Positions 39,801 through 51,800 of a DNA stretch of 64,000 bases are shown here, one piece after another (the first letter of the stretch is position 1; the number at the start of each line of letters is the position of its first letter). The notes beneath the pieces are model-generated. The model was not told where the DNA came from. It saw nothing but the letters and a program-made list of their open reading frames with translations, and ran no database searches. Made by a program: the position numbers and the translations under genes. Origin of the DNA: Gavia stellata (taxonomy: Eukaryota > Chordata > Aves > Gaviiformes > Gaviidae); the NCBI RefSeq assembly GCF_030936135.1, contig NC_082598.1, positions 50,622,347 through 50,686,346 on the forward strand, given 5' to 3'.

Positions 39801-42800
39801 TCAGATCGAACATAAATGAAAAGAAAATGCTATGAAAATGACAGAACATTATGAGAAAGAGTATGTTATAGTGGAGGGTAGAAAACAACTCAAAACCAAG
39901 TTGTAAATACATGAATTGCTGTAAGACAGGACTGAAAAGCGCTAAAAGCCCCTTTTTTCTAAATCTTTCTTTGTGTGAGACCTCCCAGTACTCTTTCACT
40001 TTAGCAGTGCTATCTTCTTTCCAGACAGGGACTGCCCATCGTATGTTGGAGCATTAGAGCACTGGAAAACTGTATTTATCTCATGTGGGGCAGATCATAC
40101 TGCAGTTCTCTCCAAGGTGAGTCTGAAATGGAAAGTCAGCATCTGAGACCTCACCCTGGGAGAAAAGATATGCTGCTAAAAGTCAGCATGGAGAAATCGG
40201 GATGGCAACACCTGCTTCCATCCGAGTCTGAAGACGATCCCCAAGGGATGCTAACTAAGCTATTGGGAAAACTGGCCTTTTCTCAGATTCCTATCACCTG
40301 CATGCAAACTTTTGCAGGGAGATGGTGAGTGGGAATCCTGGGGCAAAGAGGTGCAGTTCAACTCTCAGTATTTTTGAAAATACTATCTTTTTTGTAGCAT
40401 ATTGGGGACTTCAGAAAATGTGAACAACAGCTAATTCACTAGGGTTTACTTACACAAGTAAAACTCTTAAACAACAGGGAATTAATTATTCTTAGGATTT
40501 AAATGGCTTTTCTCAGGAGTTAAATGATTTGGACATTAGACAACGTAAGATTAGGCTTGATGCGACGTGAACTCTACCTGTGTTTGAATCAGAGGTGTTT
40601 TGAATCAAGTCCCATATAACATACTCTGTCTTGCTGGCTCTCACTCTCGGCGATGACCATTTGAATGACGTTAATAATACAGTGATCCTATTGTTTGTTT
40701 CTTCATCTTTAAGGAGGGGTTGGTGTGCACCTTTGGAGCAGGAGAGGCTGGCCAGCTTGGTCACAACTCCACCCGGAATGAACTCATGCCTCGTGTGGTG
40801 GCCGAGCTGTGGGGAGCAAGAGTTTCGCAGGTTGCCTGCGGCAGGTGGGAAAGTGCCCCTAACGTGCCTTCTAAGGTCAAGGTCTTAGGGAAATCGCTGA
40901 AGAACAGTAGGGAGGGGAGTCACCAAGATACTCAAATCCCTGTATCCCACTAGGTCAGCACTGTCAGAATATCGTCCACTCTTCAAGTGTAAGCCGCCCT
41001 CCTGCCACAGCCCCAGTGAAGGCAGAACTCTCAGCCCATGCCGAGCAGAGGAAGAGGGCTGCAAAAAACACCAGGAGCCCTTGGTTTTTTACTCTTTTAA
41101 GAAACGGAGGGTGCACTGGGCTCCAAAGGGCAAAAGAGTGTCAAAAGCCTGCGTCGGGAAAGTCGCTGAATTCCCATCCGCTTTGACAAATTGGTGCGTC
41201 CTTAGAAAGAACCAAAGAGTGATGATAATTATCCAGTTTCATTCTGCCTTTGTGGAACCGGGCCAGAAAATGTCTCCCGTCAACTTCCCTGGGCTTTGAA
41301 TTAGGCTCAGCAGCATAGAAGTTGCGCTTTAAAAAATGGAAGGGCGTGAAGCTAGCAAGGCATAACACTTTATTTTTGTATGTGGAACCAGGGTAAATTA
41401 CAAACATTGGAGGATAGTATAGGAAATTTGAGTCCATATGTTTCTTTATTGCTGAATGTTTATGCAAGGAAGTGTCCTAAGACTTTGGTTAAAGGGATTC
41501 TATAGCTGGACTGTCAGGACTCTTAAAGACAAGCCTCAGCTATCCACTCTGAAAACGTATCTGTAAATTTTATTCTGACTAGTCCAGTGGTATTAGCTTA
41601 TTATGACCTTCTTTTTCTGAACAGACAGCACACCCTGGTCTATGTCCCCTCCTTGGACAAAGTCTATTCGTTTGGTTCTGGTGAAGGACAGCTGGGAGAC
41701 GAGAGAAAGCCTTATCAGTTGATACCACTTCCCATCAGTTCACCAGTGAATACTGGAAAATCCTGTCAGGGTAATAACCATTGCAGATGTGTACAATCTG
41801 TATTCGTTTTTTCCAGGGAGATAATTGCTTTCTCGATTTCATGTTTACACTGAGGCTAACATTATGTCTCATGCTTGGTTGGTCATCCCAACAGATTCTA
41901 GCAATGGATAATTCCATTTGCTGCTTGATTTATCATCATGGGTAATGGTCATATAGAATCAACTTTTAGACAGACAGCTGCTATCTGAGGGTTTTTTTGC
42001 TGTTCCACATCTGTGCACTGAACTGTCTGAAGATAATGACTGTCTCTTCAAATGTTCCTTTGAAAATCTTTTTATTCTTTCACAGAAAAGAACGCGTCAC
42101 AAAAGGTGATTGAAATTACTGCAGGAGGAAACCGAAGTATTGTCCTTTGCAAGAAGAAAATGGTACGTGCGTATTTGATCATGGCTTCTAATGTTACCAT
42201 TGTTCACATTACTGCTGGAAACATTTGGATTTTCCATACTGCTTTTAGCGCTCCAAGTTCATATATGTTTCCTGCAGTTCTTTCCATACTTACCCAGAAA
42301 CTAACTTGTATTGCGATTATATATCTGTTCTGTGGTTAATGCATCTGGATCATGCTGGATGACCATTAATTTGCTCATACTTAGACTGAAATCTTCTTGT
42401 AATGATTGGCTTGAAGAAGAAGAATCCCATCTGCTAGACCTGTAATCTTGTCAATATTTTCATGCATTTCACACAGAATGCCTATTTGAATGGAACTGCC
42501 ACTCTGAAGGATAAGGAAGTGGATGCATGGATTTCTAATTCCAGTTTGCAACACTGGGAGACTATAAAAAAGTAAGTTGGAAACATGGTGGGGTTTTTTT
42601 CCCCCCTGATACATGATTTTCTCTAAAAACTATTATTCTTCAGAGACTATTGTAGGAACTGATGTTCAAGAATTTAGCCGACGCAGAATCTTGTACCAGC
42701 ACTTCTTACCTAGTTTTGCACAGGAAAAAGAGATGTTGATAAGCAACAGCCCTTCAATAACCCTTTTGCAGGAACAGAGCAGACGTACTGCCTGGCTTTG

Positions 42801-45800
42801 GAAGCCTGTCCTCCTCTTCTTGCACAGAATGGTTGTTAAGCTGATGAAGAGGTGGCAAGTTAAATCAGTGAAAGATTTGGTCTGCAGACCGAGGCCTTGT
42901 GCAAAAATTGTAATTCAGAGTACTCAAGTGTTTTGTGTGTGTCAGCATTTAAAAATTAGTGATCCCTTCTTTAGTTACCCATTTTCAAAAGCAGTAAGTA
43001 TATACTACTGTGGGAAGCCTTACACTTATGGCTGAGAATTATGATTATGTAGTCTTTTTTCAGATCTTATGTGGGAGGTTATTTTCTTTGGGAAAGTCTG
43101 ACTCCAGCTGGTGATTTTGAGCATTTAAAAACCTTGCCTAATTTAGATCTAAATTTTTCTCTGACCACTTTTAGTGTGGTTTGGATCATATTGGACGTGG
43201 TTGTTGAGAGGGTGAGAGAGAGAGAGGGTTCTTTCCAGATCTCAACAGGAAGGGCCTGACAGCAAATTGCCTGATAAAATAGCTGCTTTAATAAGGATAG
43301 AACCAGGAATACCGGTAGTGAGTAAGTCTAATGTCCCTTCAGACGCTGGCAACCCAGTGTTCATGCAGCAGCAAATGGACATCCTGATGGATTTTCCCTC
43401 AGCTTGCTACAGAGATCCCGTCTGTGAAGGGGTTCCTCCTCCCCTCCATGCCGCAGCGCCTTTTCTTTTGTATAACGACAAAACCAGACAATGTCCCAAC
43501 CTGTCAGGAGAAGAACACCCACCGGCACGCAGCACAAGCTGGCATGGGGCAGGTGAGCAGGTTCCCTCACAAAGCCCAGGACAGCAGAGGTGGCTTGCCA
43601 AAGTTCACTAACTCCTCGAATACGTCGTCTTCTGCAACGCTCTCAATAAAGTAACACTAAGAAAAGTTTTATGTGGCCAGGTGCAGACACACTTGTACAT
43701 GTGGTTTTTGTTCTTTCAGAATTAAAAACCTGAAGTTGCTACTCATGTTGAAACGATTGACTTTGGTTTGTTTTTTACTACCAGGAATATCAGACTGATC
43801 TTTTCATCCGAGGCTTGCATCAATGGAAGCTTCCTGGAGAAAAGGTAGTGTGTGCTGACTTAGATGTAACAGAATAGATTGGCTGCATGTAAACTGACCA
43901 GAAAGTGTTATTTTAGCCCACATATGTAGAGAAGATTAGTCGTATCTGAATTTGCAAGAAGCAAGTTTGTATTTTTCAAAGCCCAAGTTAAAATTAAGTT
44001 TTTTATCCCTCCAGTCCTATTGAAATTTGCTGTAGAAGCTCACATTCTAGCAGATTTTCCCACAGTGACATTTGACATATGATGATAATCCCTTTAGGCA
44101 ATATTACGGCTCCAAAGGATCCAAAATAGCTCCTCCCAGCACTGAAGTGCAAGTCATTTTAGGGTGAAATACTGGAAGCCTACCATTAACGGTGCGCAGC
44201 TACACAAGGCAGGAAGGACAGAATATTAATCAGTGAGAATATCTTCATAGAACAGATCAAATTATACCCACTGGCATCAGGGCTGAACTTTCCAAGTATT
44301 TTCTGATGTTAGGATGCTTCGCTATTCAGTTAGTAACAAAAACCAGCTTCTCACATCATTTGGTGTTCTTCTTTTCCTTTGTGATAGAGACAAACATTTC
44401 AAAACTTCCAAAGAGGTCTCGGGTGTAGACATGTCAGAAGTGCAACATTTTTATGAGAAGATCAGCAAGAAACCAAAAGTCTTCCAGGAGGTAAGGATTC
44501 GATATAAGGATTGTCACTGCACAGATACTGACTGAGGAGCTCTGGATTTGTGCATGAAACTTGGGAATTTCCGTGCCAATCTAATTCACAGATGATTTTG
44601 GCAAAACATAATTGCATTTTTAACCCTTGTCTCTTTTTTTTTCCTCTGAAGGTGCAAAAGGAGATTGAGAAATTACTGCCATCATTGTCTTCCTCTCCCA
44701 TCTCACCTGAAAATTTCAGGGTCTACTTGATCTTGCCTTTCCTTCTGCAGGGAGAGGATGAAAGCTCTTACCGTTGTCTCAGGCTGCTAGCACAAGCCAT
44801 CACGAAACTCCAGCCAAAGGACCTGCAAACTCTTGGTAGGGTTTTATGATGATAGAACTGAACGATTTCAATGCTTGATCACCTCCGGCTGCAGAGAAAG
44901 AGTTAGTATCGCTGATGTAATTTCTTCCAAAGTTCAGCCTGGAAGAAATGCTTTCGGTAGGAGTAGAAACATGGGGACTACACAGCAAGACACAAGAAAA
45001 AAAATCATCTCAGTCTGAGGTTTACTAATTTTTATAGTGCAAAATTAAGCTTTTTTTTTTTTTGGTTTAGTTCATGTGATAAAAAGAGAAAATGTGGCTT
45101 CATCCACAAATTGCAGTTATTTGCATGTTACCTGTGACGGATACTTCACTAGCTGTTTTCTTTACAGAATGCTTGTGGTCAAATCTAGATACATCCTTTT
45201 TCAAGCAGCTGGTCATTCTATATCAGAGGGTTTCCCAGAAAAATCTGTCTCAATTTATCATGGAAGTCAGAGGTTGGCAAAGAAACCCCTACAACCTGCA
45301 CCCACATGAAACAGTGACTCTGCAAATACTGCAGATTCTTTACCAGGTGAGAAAGCGTTTGGATCCTGATTATATAGGACGTATCAGTATGAGTTAAGAG
45401 TATTTTAATCCTTTTTACTTGTTAAATTCTCTGGGTTTCCTTCTTAGAAGGGAACATGGGGCCTTGTCATTTGTCATTGCTTCAGGAATCTCTTTGGCTT
45501 TACACCAGCATAGCTTTGAAGGAATCCTGCTCTTGAGTTGTGCCTGGCTGACCCTCTATAGAAATGAAGAGCTGAAGCATGTTATAGCCCCTGGCAGGGG
45601 GCGGGATGCTTTCAGTGGTGTGAGGAGTGCATGCACTGATGCGTACAGAGCTATGGATGTCCTGTCCGTGACGCAGCATGCCCGTTCCCCTTTCTGCTGG
45701 TGAGATCCCCCACCCCAGTAACTGCTCACAGCATTTAAAAGACAACCCACCTGCTTGGCACATCGTGGCTGCTGTGCGATGCTTTAAGAGCCTGTTAGCT

Positions 45801-48800
45801 GAGTTGTTTTCTGGGACAATAGAATTAGAGCATCTTTAGCTGCATACGAACAAGGGGAAGAAAGGGGGCAATAACTGTGTTCTTGACAACCATCCTTTCT
45901 CCTTCTGAGGTGTTCAAAGTTTAGGAAAGTCAAGAGCTCAAGCATGCACTTAGTATGAATACGGGAGAGTCATTAGATTTTGTTCAGAATTGAATATCCT
46001 TTTGGCTGAGAATGCAGATTTGGGCCTCGATGTTTAGGCTTTTGAATCTGTATTTGTCCAGATAAATAAACTCAAAAGTGCAGCAGGCCTACTCCTCTGT
46101 AAGTGCTTACATCCTTTGGAGCTTTACATGTTCACTGTCCCCCTTCCAAAATCGTATCTTTGCCAGGCAACAAGCATGAATGTGAATAGGGAACTTCAGA
46201 TTGTCCTGCAATGTGAAAAGACACTCAAAGTGAAACATACCTTTCCTGATGGAGTCCTGTTAAGGGATCTTCATTGTAGATGAAAATTGCCTTCCTCTCA
46301 GTTTACACATGGCTTTCTGAGACTTCTCGCTGTTGAGTGCTGTGCTACTTGTAGCACTTTTATCCTACCACTTCTGTGCAGGGTCTCAGAGCTCTTTCTG
46401 CAGACAGTCCTTTTACTCCTTAGTCCTGTCCTGCCAGTCAGATGCATAGCTCACTCGATCTGCTGACACCCCTTTTCATATTGCCTGTTATCAATGCAGG
46501 TGAACTCCAGAACTGGTTTCAGAGTACAAGAAAACAACTTCTATGTGCCTCAAGTGAAAGTGATTATCCAATGGTGTTCGTTCTTTAATGCAGAAGTAGT
46601 AAGTATAAAATCTTACCAGCAGTGCAAAACACTTTTTTTTTCTGTTTTATTTAAATGAGTCAATATAGATGAAAGTCAACTCCAGACTCTAGCCCAGTAC
46701 ATCTCAAAGACGTTGCATTTTCCCTAGCTCTCCAGCTGTTCTAAATTATGCAGGCCATTTACCACCCCAGTATTTTAGCAGCTACAATAGTGCCTTTCCT
46801 GAGATGACCCCTGGTTCTGAGAGTCGGAGCTGCCCTCCAGCATCTTGAGCAGCTCTGTTTGCTTTGAACTGGTATCACTGTGAAATAGCACCATGAGGGA
46901 TGATTGCTATACTCGTTACTCTGGATTTTATTATGTTGAATTAACAGAAATATTGTGAGGTGTCTTTAAACTTTTATGTAGAAACCCTATTGACCATTTC
47001 AGTTTACTTACATCTAAAAACAAAGCCATGGTAATAAAAAATAATCTGTGAAATGGTTAATTTCTTGATGACGTGAAGGAGTGAAAATCAGCTACCAAAT
47101 GCAATCGGTGTCACAGGAAGCAGCATGAAATGGAAATGTGGATAGTAGGGGCTTCCTTAGGCAAAAAATGCAGTTTTCTGGCAACTTGGCTGGAATTTCC
47201 AGGGCAACTGCCTAATTCTTTCATAAGCTTTCATTTGCTAATGGACCAATTTTGTACCAATTAACCAGAGCAGAGGAGGAGGTTTGAGAAACAGTATAGC
47301 ATCAAAAGCCAAATAGGACATTACCCGAAGTTGCTGCCTTATCACACTGGAGGTGTAACACTTTGAATTAGCTTATTTTGTATACCAATATCTACTTTTG
47401 GTATTACAGATAATAAACCCACCAGTTTTTAACAACAGTGTACGATAACCTGGGTATCCAGGACGTTTTTACTATGTGTTTTGGTTTAGCTGAGTTATGG
47501 AAGATGCTATTAAAATCACTATTTGTTTTTTTTCTCGGGGCACTGTAACACAAGTGCCTGCCTGCACAGACAGTTCAGATGCCTCTCTGTCAGGGTTTCC
47601 CTCTCACAGAAGTGTTTAGAAGCTGCTTTTAGAAAATGTGCCTCTGTTGCCGTAGTGTTCATGTACACAACAAGGGCATGTTTCAGAGATACAGGAGTTT
47701 GCCAGGGTACAGACTGGTGGTTCAGTCTGCACATGTACCCCCGAACTCTGATTTTGCAAGAGAAAATCAACCCATCTTTTTCTTTATTCCTTGTCATTTC
47801 AGATAGCCCTATGGAAGCTGACCAAATATCCATGCATCTTTGACAGGCAAGACAAGATCGTTGTTCATCGTACAGAATGCAACATTCTGTCCTTCTCTTC
47901 TAGTGGTGTAAGTGTGGCAAAATTTTTACAATTTAGAAGAGATAAACACACTGCTAACAGACTGTTACTTCAATCTACAGCTATGCTTAATACCGATGGG
48001 CCAGGAACACTGGCTTTTTCTGGTCAGAAGAGAGCGCCTTCTGCAAGACATATGGACCCATTTAAATGGTGCACCAACCCAGCAATTCAAGAAGATCTTA
48101 AAGGTAAGATACCAAATTGTATTTGTGTTAGTTCTGCATATATTGCTACAGTGTTCTTTGGTTTTCAGTGTTACTGAAGTACTGCTAGAAGGGTTTCGGT
48201 ATTCACTGAGCATACAACAAAACAACTACTCATCAAATCACTATAAAACATGTTCCATAGGGGATGTAGAGTAAATCTGGAGGGTAGTATCTTACATATG
48301 TATTCCAGGTAGCCATCAAGCTTTGTTGGCATAAGTTAAATGCAAGTGGCAGTGCTATTTACAGTGAAGTTGCTTTGGGGTAATGTAATAGGATCGCTCA
48401 GGAAACTGGTAATTGGCAAAGTTCATTACTGTAACTGCTAGACTGACTTTAAAGACTCTAGGCTAGTTTGCTGTACGTGAAAAACTTGGTGGCTGGGGAG
48501 CCAGCCTTAGAGGCTAGCAAGTGACATAGCCACAAAAGCGATTTCTCTCATGGAGATGCTGCCTGAAGGGAAAGGAAGGATAGTGCCAGCAAGAGAGATG
48601 GAAAGCTGATTATAATGCTGCTGTCTCCATGTGGCTTTAGTCTGTGGTTTCCACACAAACCCAAAGGTTCTGGCAGCTTCAGTTTCTTCAGGTATTGCAA
48701 TGCTAGCCCTGCCCTGCAAAAGCCATTTGATGGCTGACATGGGAACAGGGCACCTGCCCAGAGTGGAGCTCAGCTCAGGGACCATGTGCTGTATCAGTCA

Positions 48801-51800
48801 CTAACCCAAGGGCTGTCAGAGCCTGGCAGCACGCCCGTGCGGCAGGAACTATCAATCTCTGGTTCTGGTTCCTCCCGAGTGAGCCTTCTTGGCAACCAGA
48901 GCTGTCAAAGCTTTTCCTTCCTGTATGCTTAGGAGAAGATTCACAATGGCCCCTAGAGCAACCTTTCCTTCCCCCTTCCTCACTACATCAGCTGAAAGAG
49001 GAATTTATTTATGGAGGCAATAAGGCTTGTGCTCTGTAGTGTCCTCTGCATCTTGAGTCCTTCTCCACTGATTGTACAAGGAGCCCCAACCAACAGCTGC
49101 CCCAACCAACAGCTGCACTAGCTAGAGTCAGCCTTCGAATATGCCTCTTGCAGGCACTGCCTTCCATACCGTGGATGACAGCACTATTTGCCCAGCAGCA
49201 GCCTGATCAATTTGACTACCTTATTGTATCCCACCAAGAGACGCTGAGGTCTGCAGTATTTACAACTTGGTGCTGCATTTCTGAATTTTGCAGCAGGTAA
49301 AGGACATTCATATTTCTGTGTTGCAGATATAAGCCACCCAGTAACAAAACATAAAAAAGAAACCCTTGTAACAGATTATCGTAGCATTAACCTGTCCCCT
49401 TCATAGCTGTGTCCTGTGAAGACATTTTGTCAGACAGTACCGAGAACGTAGTTCTTTGCACCTGACAGCCTCACAGTGGTCTGTCACTCCATTCTCTACT
49501 GTTGCTGTAAATGAAAACAGGGAAAATTGAAGTATTTAGCAGAAGCATCTTCTGTTCACCCTCTGCCGAGGAGGAGATGGTGCTAAGGGGAAAGATACTC
49601 TACATACTTAAACAGCGCATGTAGCTGCCGACTTGGCTACCAAATCCTGGGTTCAGTTGGAGTTACTCTTCCTCTAACCCGTCAGGAGAAGTCTCTTTAA
49701 TGAAGATGACCCAGCCTGGCTATTAAACGTGGGCACTCAGACACATTTAACAAATAGTACAGGGACATACATCTCCTAAGCAGACACTGGAATATGTTGG
49801 AGGCCACTCTAACAAAACCCCCCAATGCACAAGTACATCTTTTCTGCAGTGTTGTCACTTGCCCATCTTTTCTTAAAAGGAAAAAAAAAAAAAAAAAGGG
49901 AAGCAAGCAGCTATTGGACATACAGACATGGGTATCATCCAAGTAAATGTCTTCATTTAACTCAAGTTTTGTTATCAAACATCAGCCTAATTTATTTTAT
50001 GTTCTTCTGACAGTAAGACAAATACATTTCCATACATGTATCAGTTCAAAACAAAACCAAAGCTTGTAATTCAAAGAGAGGTTCATATAGCTGCATGTTG
50101 TCATTGCTTATTATTTAGGCTCAGTTATTTCAGTCAGGGTACAGTTCTTCCTCATAAAAATGATCACCACTTAGAAGATTTTCATTAGTGCCACTACAAA
50201 CGCACAACACTCTTGAAGGGATACACTAGAAGGCATTAGTGCTTATTATTCCTTCTCTTTATCTGCCGTAGCAGTAATTAAGTAATAGGCTGCTGGAGAC
50301 GACGTCATACAGTTCCAGGTATCACTAGGAAAATGACGACAGTCACTAGTGCCAGAAGGGAACTCTCTCAAATCAACTGCAATACCTGATGAGATTAAAC
50401 AAAACCGCATTGCTTTAGAGAAGCCCAGGGGTTAGCAAATGCATCGCACTAGTTGTGCCTAAAAAGCTTAATCCCCATCCAGGTCCACAGGTGGAAGAAT
50501 ACATACACTGGTATTGTAACAGGAAGGAGGAGACTGTAGAAACATAAGCTGTTAGTGCTGGTGCAGCCCTGTGGGAAGGTTTCATCTACACTGGCTGAGT
50601 AAAACAAGCCTGCCAGGGACAGGAGGGGAACCAGTACAGTCAGCGTGGGCAGGGAGGGGAGCATGCCTCCTCCAGCCATCGGCCCCAGTGTACAGCCGTG
50701 GCTGGCGGGTCCTCAGGGCTGCTTCGAGCCCTCAGCTGGGGGCTGCTTCTGAGTTGTCCTGGCAGCCTCTGGGATCATGTTCGGGATGCCGTCGATGATG
50801 GGGTATGCAATGCCCAGCTCCTCGTTAACGAGCTCGTTGGTAGCTTCATCATACCTGGCCAGGCAAGTCAGGGGAAAAAAAACAGAAGAGGAGGCGTGAG
50901 TAACCCGGGTTTGCCCTTTGGCAGCCCCTCTCGCTCGACCCGGGGCAGCGGTAGGCCAAGGGCGGGCAACGAGAGCTGCTCTCCCGCCGCGGAGGGCCCG
51001 CCCCGGCCCCCGGCCCCCGGCCCTCACCTCAGCGGCCGCTTGGAGAGCGGGCACACCAGGAAGCGCAGCAGCGACGGCTCCAGCGGCTGCGCTGAGCCCG
51101 AGCCCTGCCCCTGGCGCTGCCCGCCGCCGCTCGCCGCCCGCCGCAGCACCGCCGCCGCGCCGCGCCCGCCGCCGCGCAGCATGGCCGCCGCCGCCGCGCC
51201 ACTTCCGGTGCGCCGCCAACCCGCCCCGGGCTGCGCTGCGGTGCGCGCACAGGGGTTCCGCCCCGCGGCGGGGGCCGGTGCCCGTCTCCCCGGCGCTATG
51301 GGTGTCTGGGGACTCGCAGGTGTCCTTCGTGGGCGAGGCAGGAGTGGACGAAGGCGGGCTGTCCCAGGAGCTCTTCAGCGTCGCCGTCAGGACCCTCTGC
51401 CAGCCCAGCACCGGGGCCTTCCGCCGCGTCGCCTCCGGCCTGGTGTGGTTCCCCAGCCAGGTAGGGGGCCGGCAGCCCCGCGGCCCGGGGAGGTGGGGAG
51501 CCTGCTCCCGGGAAAGGCAGTCACGGCTTTTTGTACGTGCTTGTTTTTGACCAGGCGTCGAGCTGCGAGGACATCTTCTTCCGGGTCGGGACGCTGTGCG
51601 GAATGGCCCTGTACAACGGCTGCATGGCGCCCTTCCCCTTCCCCAGGGCGCTCTACAAAAAGCTGCTGGGCCTCGCGCCCACCCTGGAGGACCTCGAGGA
51701 GCTGGAGCCAGCCACAGGCCGGTACGAGCCAGCCGCAGGCCGGTACGAGCCAGCCGCAGGCCGGTACGAGCCAGCGACCGGCCAGTACGAGCCAGCCGCA

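Larger units (their letters stand above)
48104..51319 (+). other. HERC5: HERC5 intron 16, host of the antisense PYURF/PIGY gene
   Basis: This 3.2 kb intron separates the linker exons from the HECT exons. Its first 2.3 kb hold no recognised gene; there is a 16-bp tandem duplication at 49084-49115 and an A17 run near 49881. Its right end contains PIGY and PYURF on the opposite strand and the start of their CpG island. Confidence 0.8.

Noticed and set aside
42613-43035. 140-codon open frame in HERC5 intron 9 preceded by an acceptor-like cttcag
   Set aside because: Joining exon 9 (phase 2) to this acceptor gives an immediate stop. Exon 43785-43844 fits both phase and family sequence (IFSSEACINGSFL), so this frame is intronic.
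47791-48177. Single unspliced exon reading of the region
   Set aside because: It ends in phase 1 and cannot join the phase-0 HECT exon. Splicing out 47908-47980 restores HERC-like sequence and phase.
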